Made by a program: the position numbers and the translations under genes | Shown here: positions 34,207 to 42,504 of the stretch, one piece after another | Position numbering within the stretch: position 1 is the first letter of the stretch | Layout: every line of letters begins with the position of its first letter | Origin: Ottowia sp047601385 | Lineage (GTDB): Bacteria > Pseudomonadota > Gammaproteobacteria > Burkholderiales > Burkholderiaceae_C | Reading direction: 5' to 3' | Length of the DNA: 64,000 nucleotides | Assembly: GCF_047601385.1 (NCBI RefSeq) | Contig: NZ_JASGJP010000001.1 | Span: 1,922,001-1,986,000 of the forward strand | Notes under the pieces: model-generated | Seen by the model: only the letters and a program-made list of their open reading frames with translations | What the model was told of the DNA's origin: nothing | The model's database searches: none

Positions 34207-35190
34207 TCAGCCCATGTCCAGCTTCAGGCTGCGCACGAAGGGCACCCAGCGGGCGCGCTCCTTCTGGCCGAAGGCGTCGGCCTGGGCGGGGGTGGAGGGG
34301 TTCAGCGGCTCGGAGCCGGTCTGCGCGAACCGCTCCTGCATGGCGGGCAGCGCCAGCACCTGGTTCAGCGCCGCGTTCAGGCGGGCGACCTCGGCCTCGG
34401 GCGTCTTGGCCGGCGCGAACAGGTTGTTCCACGAATAGGCCTCGTAGTCGCGCAGGCCCTGCTCGGCGAAGGTCGGCAGGTCGGGGGCCAGCGGGCTGCG
34501 CTTGGCGCCGCTGTAGGCCAGCAGACGCACGCGCCCCTGCTTGGCCAGCGGCTGGGACGTGATGAGGCCGTCGAACACCAGATCGACGTGCCCGCCGGAG
34601 AGGTCCGCCATGGCGGCCGCATTGCCCTTGTAGGGCACGTGGTTGAGCTTGACGTCGGCCGCGCGGGCGAACGCCTCGCCGACGATGTGGCTGATCGAGC
34701 CGTTGCCGGCGGAGGCGTAGGTCAGCTGCCCGGGCTGCGCCCTGGCCTTGGCGATCAGCTCCTTGAGCGTCTTGGGGCCGTCGGCCTTGCCGGCCAGCAC
34801 CATGGGTCCGCGGCTGATCAGGCCGACGCTGCGCAGGTCGCGGTCCACGTCGAACGGGAGCTTGGAGAACAGCGCCACGTTCATCACCAGCTGCGAGCTG
34901 GTGCCCAGGCCGAGGGTGAGGCCGTCGGGCGCGGCCTTGGCCACGTGGTCGGTGCCCAGCGAGCCGCCGGCGCCGGGCTTGTTCTCCACCACCACGGGCT
35001 GGCCGAGGATCTCGGCCAGGTAGCGCGCCACCTCGCGCGCCGTGAGATCGTTGACGCTGCCGGGGCCGAAGCCCACGATGATGCGGATGGGCCGCGCCTG
35101 GGCCCACGCGGCCGGGCCGACGCTCAGGCCGAGCAGGGGCAGCGACAGGACGCTGCGGCGCGACAGCAGGGAAAGGACGGTGTGCTTCAT
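34207..35190 (-). CDS. Bug-family tripartite tricarboxylate transporter substrate-binding protein
   Basis: A 327-residue periplasmic binding protein, last gene of the six-gene minus-strand operon. The signal peptide contains RRSVLSLPLLGLSVGPAAWA. RPIRIIVGFGPGSVNDLTAR, VVENKPGAGGSLGTDHVAKA and HVPYKGNAAAMADLSGGHVD are Bug motifs. ATG overlaps the AtuA stop (ATGA). No TctAB membrane genes are nearby. It presumably captures a carboxylate that the operon degrades. Confidence 0.88.
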   Translation of the reverse strand: MKHTVLSLLSRRSVLSLPLLGLSVGPAAWAQARPIRIIVGFGPGSVNDLTAREVARYLAEILGQPVVVENKPGAGGSLGTDHVAKAAPDGLTLGLGTSSQLVMNVALFSKLPFDVDRDLRSVGLISRGPMVLAGKADGPKTLKELIAKARAQPGQLTYASAGNGSISHIVGEAFARAADVKLNHVPYKGNAAAMADLSGGHVDLVFDGLITSQPLAKQGRVRLLAYSGAKRSPLAPDLPTFAEQGLRDYEAYSWNNLFAPAKTPEAEVARLNAALNQVLALPAMQERFAQTGSEPLNPSTPAQADAFGQKERARWVPFVRSLKLDMG

Positions 35191-37103
35191 GAGGTCTCCT
35201 TGGTTTCTTGGGGGAGCAGGCCGGCGGGCACCTGCACGGGCATCGCCAGCAGGATCTGGCCCATGCCCTTGCCGAGCGCGTCGTTGCGCAGCGAGGCCAT
35301 GCCGCCGCCGCCCAGCGCCTGCTGGCAGACGAAGTTGAAGGCGTGGATGCCGGGCACCTCGTGGCGCACGACCGGCCCCGCGACCAGGTGCGCCAGGTAC
35401 GCGCGCACGCGCTCGGGCGTGAGCTGCGCGCGCAGCAGCGGCAGCCATTCGGGCCGGCGTGCGATGACGCCGATGTTGGACGTGTCGCCTTTGTCGCCCG
35501 AGCGCGCCCAGGCCAGGCGGATCAGCGGCACCTCGACGGCGCCGGCACCGGGCGCTTCTTCTGCCGCAGGGATGGATGCTACGTTTTCAGGAGCTGTCGG
35601 CGCTTGTACAGCAAGCGCTGGAGGCCGATTTGGCACCGAAACCGCAGCACCGTCCAGCGCCACGGCGGGCACCAGGCGCGCCTTGTCAAGCAGGAAGGCG
35701 TACTGCCGGATCAGCGGCGAGACGCCCGCGCGCCCGCCGGCGCCGGTGGTACCGGGTGCCCACGAGGTGCCGGCCGGCGCGACCTCGCGCGCCAGCAGCT
35801 CCAGCGCGGCCTTGTCGGGGTGGCGCGCGGCGAGGCGCAGCACGGCCTCGCGCACCTGGGCCGCGGCGGGCTGGGCGTGCGGGCCGTAGGGGCTCTCGCT
35901 GCCCAGCACCTCGACGTGCGTGGCGCTGAAGGGCGCCAGGCCGCGCGCGGCCAGCAGGTCGCCCACGCGCTCCAGGATCGCTTCGCCGGTGCGGCGCGCC
36001 TTGGCCACGGCGTCGAAGCCGACGATGGTGAGCTGCGCCGAGGTCTTGAAGCCGTCCACGTAGGTGGCGCAGACCTTGTAGCTGCCGGTGGGCGCGCGGC
36101 CGCGCGCGCCGTGCACGCGCACCCGGTCGGGGCCGGTGGTCTCCATGCGCACCTGGGTGAAGTCGCACGCCACGTCGGGCAGCAGGTAGGCCGCCGGGTC
36201 GTGGATCTCGTACAGCATCTGCTCGGCCACCACCTGCGGCGCCACCAGGCCGCCGGTGCCCGCGGGCTTGGTGGTGGTGAAGCTGCCGTCGGCCGCGCAC
36301 TCGACGATGGGGTAGCCGATGTGCGCCCAGTCGGGCACGTCCTGCCAGTCGGTGTGCAGGCCGCCGGTGGCCTGGGCGCCGCATTCGATGATGTGGCCGG
36401 CCAGGCTGCCGCCGGCGAGCTGGTCGTGGTCGGTGGGCTGCCAGCCGAACTCGTACATCAGCACGCCCAGCGTCACAGCCGAATCGACACAACGGCCGGT
36501 GACGACGACCTGCGCGCCCGCGTCCAGCGCCGCCTTCACGGGCAGCGCGCCGAGGTAGGCGTTGGCGGTGACCACCTTGGCCGGCAGCGGCGCGCCGCTT
36601 TGCAGCTCGGCCACGGGCGGCTGGGCCTGGCGCAGCTCGGGAAGCAGCGGCATCACGTCGTCGCCGGTGACGACGGCGATCTTCACCGGCACGCCGAGTT
36701 CATCCGCCAGCGCGCGCAGCGCGTCGGCGCAGCCCTGCGGATTGACGCCACCGGCGTTGCTGACCACGCGGATGCCCTGGGCTACCACGTCCTTCAGCAC
36801 CGCGCGCATCGCCACGGTGACGAAGTCGGTGGCGTAGCCCAGCTCGGGCTTCTTCAGCCGCGCGGCGGCCAGGATGGACATGGTGAGTTCGGCCAGGTAG
36901 TCGAATACCAGGTAGTCGATCTGGCCGCTGTTCACCAGCTGCGGCGCGCCGACGCTGGAGTCGCCCCAGAAGCCGGAGGCGCCGCCGATGCGCACGATCT
37001 TTTTGCCTTGCTGCCGCCGGGCCGCTCCCAAGGCAGCAACGGCCCCCTCGGGGGGCAGCGCACCTTGCGCAGCAGGGGAGCGTGGGGGCTGTTTTTTGTT
37101 CAT
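35187..37103 (-). CDS. AtuA-family (acyclic terpene utilization, DUF1446) protein with repeat-encoded segments
   Basis: A 638-residue protein. The main domain starts KKIVRIGGASGFWGDSSVGA and contains RVVSNAGGVNPQGCADALRA and VVTGRCVDSAVTLGVLMYEF. The small C-terminal domain starts PLIRLAWARSGDKGDTSNIG. Both are typical of fused AtuA proteins in CoA-dependent catabolic operons; the enzymatic step is not established. Two parts are foreign: the first about 30 residues (NKKQPPRSPAAQGALPPEG then VAALGAARRQQG), encoded by a class 2 repeat, and residues about 489-509 (VPNRPPALAVQAPTAPENV), encoded by a class 1 repeat placed in the linker between domains. ATG overlaps the hydratase stop. Confidence 0.85.
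   Translation of the reverse strand: MNKKQPPRSPAAQGALPPEGAVAALGAARRQQGKKIVRIGGASGFWGDSSVGAPQLVNSGQIDYLVFDYLAELTMSILAAARLKKPELGYATDFVTVAMRAVLKDVVAQGIRVVSNAGGVNPQGCADALRALADELGVPVKIAVVTGDDVMPLLPELRQAQPPVAELQSGAPLPAKVVTANAYLGALPVKAALDAGAQVVVTGRCVDSAVTLGVLMYEFGWQPTDHDQLAGGSLAGHIIECGAQATGGLHTDWQDVPDWAHIGYPIVECAADGSFTTTKPAGTGGLVAPQVVAEQMLYEIHDPAAYLLPDVACDFTQVRMETTGPDRVRVHGARGRAPTGSYKVCATYVDGFKTSAQLTIVGFDAVAKARRTGEAILERVGDLLAARGLAPFSATHVEVLGSESPYGPHAQPAAAQVREAVLRLAARHPDKAALELLAREVAPAGTSWAPGTTGAGGRAGVSPLIRQYAFLLDKARLVPAVALDGAAVSVPNRPPALAVQAPTAPENVASIPAAEEAPGAGAVEVPLIRLAWARSGDKGDTSNIGVIARRPEWLPLLRAQLTPERVRAYLAHLVAGPVVRHEVPGIHAFNFVCQQALGGGGMASLRNDALGKGMGQILLAMPVQVPAGLLPQETKETS
35576..35637. repeat. Class 1 dispersed repeat inside the AtuA gene
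   Basis: On the minus strand it reads GTGCCAAATCGGCCTCCAGC then GCTTGCTGTACAAGCGCCGA and CAGCTCCTGAAAACG. It encodes PNRPPALAVQAPTAPE, nearly the same as the copy in thiL, although the proteins are unrelated. Confidence 0.88.
37020..37095. repeat. Class 2 GC-rich repeat at the AtuA N-terminus
   Basis: It contains GGCCCCCTCGGGGGGCAGCG and AGCAGGGGAGCGTGGGGGCT, which match the tandem intergenic copies at 50880-51035. Read on the minus strand it encodes the first about 30 residues of the AtuA protein. Confidence 0.8.
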
Positions 37104-37888
37104 CGCCCACTCCATTGCGGTTTGCGTTTCTCACGGAAGGCGGCCTGCCCTTCGGCCGCGTCCTCGGTCAGCGCGAACAGGCCGATCTGGCTCTCGGTGA
37201 AGGCCATCGATTCCTCGAAGGACATGGCGCCGAGGCGCTTCATCAGGTACAGGCCGCGCCGGATGGCGGCGGGCGACTTGTCGAGGAAGCGCGCCAGCAG
37301 CGCGTGCACGCCGGCGTCCAGGTCCCCGCTGACGCGGTTGACCAGGCCCAGCGCCAGCGCCTCCTGCGCCGTGATGGGTTCGCCGGTGATGCACAGCTCG
37401 GTCAGCGCGCGCGGGCCGATCAGGCCGTTCAGCACCGCCAGCACCTGGGCCGGGAACACACCGACCTTCACCTCCGGCAGGCCGAACTGCGCGTGCGGCG
37501 CCGCCACCACCAGGTCGCACATCGCCATCAGGCCCATGCCGCCGGCCATGCAGGCGCCGTTGACGCGCGCCACCAGCGGCACGTTGAGCTGGCGCGCCAC
37601 ACGGAACAGGTTGGCGAAGCCCTGCGTGGGTTCCGAATAGTCGAATTTGAAGGACTGGCCGGTCTGCAAGTCGGCACCGGCGCAGAATGCCTTGTCGCCC
37701 GCGCCCGTGAGCACGATGGCGCGCACGCCGCGGTCGGCGTTGGCGCGCGTCAGCGCCTCGGCCAGCCCGGCCATCACGGCGGGGCTGATGGCGTTGCGGC
37801 GCGCCTCGCGGTTGATGGTGAGCCAGAGCACGCCGTCCTGCTGGCGGCTCAGAAGCTCGGGCGCGGGACTGGAAGTTTCAGCGGTCAC
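37100..37888 (-). CDS. Enoyl-CoA hydratase/isomerase family protein
   Basis: A 262-residue crotonase-fold enzyme. GDKAFCAGADLQTGQSFKF and ARVNGACMAGGMGLMAMCDL form the oxyanion hole; FGLPEVKVGVFPAQVLAVLN and KRKPQWSGR at the C-terminus are common in this subgroup. GTG at 37888 overlaps the CaiB stop (GTGA) and its own stop overlaps the AtuA ATG. It acts on an enoyl-CoA from the acids activated by the two CoA-transferases (inference). Confidence 0.85.
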   Translation of the reverse strand: MTAETSSPAPELLSRQQDGVLWLTINREARRNAISPAVMAGLAEALTRANADRGVRAIVLTGAGDKAFCAGADLQTGQSFKFDYSEPTQGFANLFRVARQLNVPLVARVNGACMAGGMGLMAMCDLVVAAPHAQFGLPEVKVGVFPAQVLAVLNGLIGPRALTELCITGEPITAQEALALGLVNRVSGDLDAGVHALLARFLDKSPAAIRRGLYLMKRLGAMSFEESMAFTESQIGLFALTEDAAEGQAAFREKRKPQWSGR

Positions 37889-39132
37889 GTGGGGTTCTCC
37901 TGTTTTGCGCCGCGCGCGGCGCCGGCGGCCATCAAAGTGTCGATTTCGGTCTGGCTGTAGCCGGCCTCGCGCAGTACTTCGGCGGTGTGCTGGCCCAGAA
38001 GCGGCACCGGCATGGGCGGGCCCGGCGGCGTGCCCGACCATTCGCTGGGCACCGCCGTCTCCAGCACCGTGCCGACCACGGGGTGCTCGGTCTTCTGGAA
38101 GAAGCCGGTGGCGGCCAGGTGCTCGTCCTCCAGCAGCGACGCGAAGGTGTGCATGGGGAAGATCGGGATGTCGGCCTCGGGCAGCAGCGCGCGCCATTCG
38201 GCGGTGGTGCGCTGCGCCAATTCATCGGACACCAGCTGGTACAGCGCGTCGATGGCCTGGGTGCGCGCGCGGATGGTCCTGAAGCGCGGATCGGTGCGCC
38301 ACAGCTCGCCCTTGCCGATGGCGTCCAGGAACACCTGCCAGTGCCGGTCGGTGTAGATCAGGCAGCAGACGTAGCCGTCCTTGGTCTTGTAGGGGCGGCG
38401 GTGCGGCGTCATCAGGCGCGGGTAGCCGAAGCCGCCCTTCTCGGGCACGAAGGTGTGGCCGTAGAGGTGGTCGCCCAGGATGTAGGGAATCATGGTCTCG
38501 AACATCGGGATCTCGATGCTCTGGCCTTGGCCCGTCTGGCTGCGCGCATAGAGCGCCGCGCTGATCACGCCGAAGGCGTACAGCCCCACCGAGCGGTCGG
38601 CGATGGTGATGGGCAGGTAGCGCGGCTCGCCGCCCGCCGCCTCGCCCACCGCGGCCGCCAGGCCGGTGGCAGCCTGAATCATGTCGTCGAAGGCTGCCTT
38701 GGCCCCATAGGGCCCGCGCTGCGAGAAACCGACCATGCTGGCGTAGATCAGACGCGGATTGACTTCCGCCAGTTGCTCGTAGCCCAGCCCCAGCCGCCGC
38801 ATGGCCGCCGGGCGCACGTTGGTGGCGAACACGTCGGCGTCCCGCGTCAGGCGCAGCAGCGCCTGCACACCCTCGGGCTGCTTGAGGTCGAGCACCACGC
38901 TGCGCTTGTTGCGGTTCAGGCCCATGAACAGCGGCCCCAGGCCCTGGTCGCCGCAGGGGCCGATGGTGCGCACCGAGTCGCCGCCGGGCGCCTCGATCTT
39001 GATCACGTCGGCGCCCAAGTCGCCCATGAGCTGGGTCGCGGACGGCCCCATGAAGACGGTGGTCAGGTCCAGCACGCGCACGCCGTGCAGCGGGCCGGCC
39101 GGCGCGGCCGGGCTCGATGCGGTGGCGCTCAT
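37885..39132 (-). CDS. CaiB/BaiF family CoA-transferase
   Basis: A 415-residue family III CoA-transferase that moves CoA between carboxylic acids. LHGVRVLDLTTVFMGPSATQ, LGADVIKIEAPGGDSVR, NRNKRSVVLDLKQPEG and the catalytic-Asp region AAFDDMIQAATGL are clear. It overlaps the neighbouring genes by 4 nt on each side. With the second copy at 40109 it may form a two-subunit pair or provide two specificities. Confidence 0.9.
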   Translation of the reverse strand: MSATASSPAAPAGPLHGVRVLDLTTVFMGPSATQLMGDLGADVIKIEAPGGDSVRTIGPCGDQGLGPLFMGLNRNKRSVVLDLKQPEGVQALLRLTRDADVFATNVRPAAMRRLGLGYEQLAEVNPRLIYASMVGFSQRGPYGAKAAFDDMIQAATGLAAAVGEAAGGEPRYLPITIADRSVGLYAFGVISAALYARSQTGQGQSIEIPMFETMIPYILGDHLYGHTFVPEKGGFGYPRLMTPHRRPYKTKDGYVCCLIYTDRHWQVFLDAIGKGELWRTDPRFRTIRARTQAIDALYQLVSDELAQRTTAEWRALLPEADIPIFPMHTFASLLEDEHLAATGFFQKTEHPVVGTVLETAVPSEWSGTPPGPPMPVPLLGQHTAEVLREAGYSQTEIDTLMAAGAARGAKQENPT

Positions 39133-40112
39133 TGCGGCTCGATCCCCGCGGCGCGGATCACCTGCTCCCACTTCTTCATGTCGGCGGCCTGGAACTGCGC
39201 CAGCGCCTCGGGCGTGCCGAAGGCCACCTCGCCGCTGGTCTTGGCCTGGAAGGCCTTGACCTCCGGCGTCTCCGACGCCTTGCCGAAGGCGTCGTTCAGG
39301 CGCTTGACCACGCCGGCGGGCAGGTTGGCCGGGCCATAGACGGCGAACCAGAAACTCATGTCGTAGCCCTTCACCCCGGCCTCGGCGACGGTCGGCACGT
39401 CGGGCGTGGCCGCCAGGCGCTTGGCGCCGCTGGCGGCCAGCGCGCGCAGCTTGCCGCCCTGCACCTGCGGCACGGCGGTGGGCGCGTCGGCGAACATGAA
39501 CTCGAACTGCCCGCCGATCAGGTCGGTGATGGCCTGCGGGTTGCTCTTGTAGGGCACGTTGGTGATATCGACGTGGGCCATTTGCTTGAGCAGCTCACCC
39601 GCCACCTGGCTGGACGAGGAGCCGCTGCCGAAGTTGAGCTTGCCCGGGGACTTCTTCGCCGCGGCCAGCAGGTCGGCCAGGGTCTTGTGGGGCGAATCCG
39701 GCCGCACCAGCAGCAGCATCTGGCCTTTGGCGAGCAGCGCGATGGGCGTGAAGTCCTTGACCGGGTCGTAGGGCACTTTCTTGAACAGGAAGGGGTTGGC
39801 CACCTGCGTGGTGTTGGTGGTCATGAAGATGGTGTAGCCGTCGGGCGGCGCCTTGGCGACCTGCTGGGCGGCGATGAAACCGCTGGCGCCGCCCTTGTTG
39901 TCGACGATCACGGGCACCTTCAGAACCTCCGACACGGCCTGCCCGTAGATGCGCGCCGACTGGTCGGTGCCGCTGCCGGCGGCGAAGGGCACCACGATGG
40001 TGATGGGCTTGCTGGGGTAGTCCTGGGCCTGGGCGGCAGGCGCCACCAGCGCCAGCGCGGCGGCGCTCAGCAGTGCGGTGGTGGCGAATCGGCGGGAAGG
40101 GCGGAAGGTCAT
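39129..40112 (-). CDS. Bug-family tripartite tricarboxylate transporter substrate-binding protein
   Basis: A 327-residue periplasmic binding protein with signal peptide FATTALLSAAALALVAPAAQ. DYPSKPITIVVPFAAGSGTD, VIVDNKGGASGFIAAQQVAK and NVPYKSNPQAITDLIGGQFE are family motifs. It differs clearly in sequence from the other Bug protein of the operon (34207), so the two may bind different acids. The start overlaps the upstream CoA-transferase stop (ATGA). Confidence 0.88.
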   Translation of the reverse strand: MTFRPSRRFATTALLSAAALALVAPAAQAQDYPSKPITIVVPFAAGSGTDQSARIYGQAVSEVLKVPVIVDNKGGASGFIAAQQVAKAPPDGYTIFMTTNTTQVANPFLFKKVPYDPVKDFTPIALLAKGQMLLLVRPDSPHKTLADLLAAAKKSPGKLNFGSGSSSSQVAGELLKQMAHVDITNVPYKSNPQAITDLIGGQFEFMFADAPTAVPQVQGGKLRALAASGAKRLAATPDVPTVAEAGVKGYDMSFWFAVYGPANLPAGVVKRLNDAFGKASETPEVKAFQAKTSGEVAFGTPEALAQFQAADMKKWEQVIRAAGIEPQ

Positions 40113-41278
40113 GGTGTCTCCGGTGGTTGTGTGGTGGTGGGCTGGGGCACCTCGTGGCGGGTGTTGTGTTCTCCCAGGCGCGGCGCGATGCCGCGCGCCA
40201 GCGGCCGTTCGCCGTCGATGCGCAGGGGCATGGCGGTGAGCGCGAAGTCGGTGCCGGGCACCGGCGCCAGGATGCCGAGCGCCTGCACCTGCGGGTGCGC
40301 CAGCGCCTCGGGCACCGAATGCACGGGCGCGCAGGGCACGCCGGCGGCCTCGAAGCGCTCGATCCACTCGGCCCGCGTGCGCGCGCGCAGCAGCGGCGTC
40401 AGCTGCTCGAACAGCACGGCCTTGTGTGCCAGGCGCGCGCGGTTGGTGGCAAAGCGCTCTTCGCCGATCCAGCCCGGCTGCCCCAGCACTTGGGCCAGCT
40501 TGGCGAACAGGCGATCGTTGCCGCAGCAGATCAAGAGCGGCCCGTCGGCGGTGTCGAAGGCCTCGTAGGGCACGAAGCCGGGGTGGCCGGAGCGGTGGCG
40601 CTCCGGCAGGCTGCCTTCGTTGGCGTAGGCGTCGCTCTTCTGCGCGTTCCAGGCCAGGGCGGTCTCCAGCAGCGAAGCGGTCAGCAGGCCGCCGCGGCCG
40701 GTGCGCTCGCGGCGGTGCAGCAGCGCCAGCGCGCCGATCACCAGCCACATGCCCGAGCCCTGGTCGCACACCGAGGCGCCCGAGCGCATGGGCGGGTCGC
40801 CCTCCCCGCCGTTGGTGCTGGACAGGCCGCTGAAGGCTTGCAGCAGCGGCTCGTAGCCGGGCCGCATGGCCATCGGGCCAAGGGGGCCGAAGGCCGAGAT
40901 CTCGCCGTAGATCAGGCGCGGGTGGCGCGCGCACAGGGTCTCGCCGTCGATGCCCAGTGCCTTCGGCACGCCGGGCCGCAGGTTGTGGATGAAGATGTCG
41001 GCCTGCGCCGCCAGCCGGTCGAGGTGCGCGCGCCCGGCCTCGCTTTTGAGGTCCAGCGCGACCGACTGCTTGCCGCGGTTGAAGACCTGGAAGTTGAGCG
41101 CGTCGCCGTTGCGAAAGGCCGGCCCCATGCGACGCGCGTCGTCGCCGCCTTCGATGCGCTCGACCTTGACGACCTCGGCACCCAGGTCGGCCAGGATCGC
41201 GCCGGCGAACGGCGCGGCCAGCACCTGGCCCAGTTCCAGCACGCGCACGCCGTCAAGCACGCCGGCCATTGCGGTCAC
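40109..41278 (-). CDS. CaiB/BaiF family CoA-transferase
   Basis: First gene of the six-gene operon, 389 residues. LDGVRVLELGQVLAAPFAGA, LGAEVVKVERIEGGDDARR, NRGKQSVALDLKSEAGR are family III CoA-transferase motifs. In place of the usual catalytic Asp segment it has MRPGYEPLLQAFSGL, with Glu rather than Asp next to the Tyr; relatives with this form exist but the active-site residue deserves checking. GTG at 41278 has AGGAGA nine nt upstream; ATG 41269 is the alternative. Confidence 0.85.
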   Translation of the reverse strand: MTAMAGVLDGVRVLELGQVLAAPFAGAILADLGAEVVKVERIEGGDDARRMGPAFRNGDALNFQVFNRGKQSVALDLKSEAGRAHLDRLAAQADIFIHNLRPGVPKALGIDGETLCARHPRLIYGEISAFGPLGPMAMRPGYEPLLQAFSGLSSTNGGEGDPPMRSGASVCDQGSGMWLVIGALALLHRRERTGRGGLLTASLLETALAWNAQKSDAYANEGSLPERHRSGHPGFVPYEAFDTADGPLLICCGNDRLFAKLAQVLGQPGWIGEERFATNRARLAHKAVLFEQLTPLLRARTRAEWIERFEAAGVPCAPVHSVPEALAHPQVQALGILAPVPGTDFALTAMPLRIDGERPLARGIAPRLGEHNTRHEVPQPTTTQPPETP

Positions 41279-41619
41279 CCATGGTTGTCTCCTGATGTTC
41301 TGCGCGCAGTCTAGGCAGCGCGCACTGATTTGGATAGCGCTACATTCCTATTTCTGTGATAACTCGACTCGATCAATGGCCCTGGAAACAGCAGTTGACC
41401 GCTTGCCATCTTCACGAGAGCCGCATGGACATTGAATTCCGCTGTTTCGCTCACCTCCACCTACGAGGTGACAACGCTACGCACTCACCAGCACCGCGCT
41501 CGCCGCGCCATGCGGCGTTGCTCGTCCTTGCAGGCATGAGCCTGTCGCGTCCTCGCGCCTTGCCTGGCACGCCGATCACGGCACTGGCGAGCGCGTTCAA
41601 CTGCCGTTTCTAGGACGAC
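41279..41619. promoter_or_regulatory. Divergent intergenic region between the CoA-transferase operon and its LysR gene
   Basis: 341 nt without a supported gene. It should hold both promoters and the LysR site. GATAGCGCTACATTCCTATT at 41332-41351 contains the palindrome TAGCGCTA, and GCGCGC arms flank AGTCTAGGCA at 41302-41323. The block 41450-41600 is GC-rich with several short self-complementary words (for example GCGCCATGCGGCGTT) that I cannot assign. A plus-strand ORF of 85 codons at 41356-41613 resembles no family. Confidence 0.5.
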
Positions 41620-42504
41620 ATGCGCATCGACCTCAGCCTGCGGCAGCTGGAAGCCTTCGTGCAGGTCGCCACCAGCGGCAGCTTTCGCCAGGCGGCGCTG
41701 CAACTCGGGCAATCGCAGCCGGCGCTCAGCAGCGCCATCCGGCGCGCCGAGCAGACGCTGGGCGCGCGCCTGTTCGACCGCGACACGCGCCAGGTGCGCA
41801 TCACGGCCACGGGGCAGGAGCTGCTGCCGGTGGCGCGCCGCATCCTGCGCGACTTCGACCACGCGCTGGGCGACCTGGGCGAGTTCATGGCCGGCCGCAG
41901 CGGCCGCGTGACGGTGGTGGCGCTGCCGTCCACCAGCGTGGCGCTGCTGCCGCGCGCCGTGGCCGCGTTCTCGCGCACGCACCCGCAGGTGGCGTTCTCG
42001 CTGATCGAGGCGGCGGCCGACGCGCTGCTGGCGATGGTGGAGGAAGGCCGCGCCGACTTCGGCCTGAGCGTGCGGCCCGCGCCGCATCAGCGCCTGCAGT
42101 ACCGCCACCTGCACGACGACCCGATGGTGCTGGTCTGCCGCCGCGACGACCCGCTGGCCGCGCGCGCTTCGGCGCCCTGGTCGGTGTTCGCCACGCGCCC
42201 CTGCATCGTGAGCGCGCCGCACAGCAGCATCCGGCCAATCACCGACGCCGTGTTCATGCGCCTGCGCACCCCCGTGCGGCCCGTGCTGGAGTTCCCCGGC
42301 GTGGCCGCCTGCGGCGCGATGGTGGCGGCCGGCCTGGGCATCACCGCCCTGCCGGTGCTGGCGCTGGAGCTGGTGAACATGGCGGAGCTGGCCACGGTGC
42401 CGCTCGCGCGGCCGGCGGTGACGCGGCCGATCGGCCTGGTCACGCGCATCGGCCGCTCGCTGCCGCCCGTCACGCGGACCTTCATGGACAGCCTACGGGT
42501 CTGA
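41620..42504 (+). CDS. LysR-family transcriptional regulator
   Basis: A 294-residue regulator. The winged helix-turn-helix is LRQLEAFVQVATSGSFRQAA, LQLGQSQPALSSAIRRAEQT, LGARLFDRDTRQVRITATG. The effector domain starts RVTVVALPSTSVALLPRAVA and has GAMVAAGLGITALPVLALEL near the end. It is divergent from the six-gene CoA-transferase operon and probably controls it. Its 3' end overlaps the convergent RNA methyltransferase gene by 12 nt. Confidence 0.9.
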   Translation: MRIDLSLRQLEAFVQVATSGSFRQAALQLGQSQPALSSAIRRAEQTLGARLFDRDTRQVRITATGQELLPVARRILRDFDHALGDLGEFMAGRSGRVTVVALPSTSVALLPRAVAAFSRTHPQVAFSLIEAAADALLAMVEEGRADFGLSVRPAPHQRLQYRHLHDDPMVLVCRRDDPLAARASAPWSVFATRPCIVSAPHSSIRPITDAVFMRLRTPVRPVLEFPGVAACGAMVAAGLGITALPVLALELVNMAELATVPLARPAVTRPIGLVTRIGRSLPPVTRTFMDSLRV

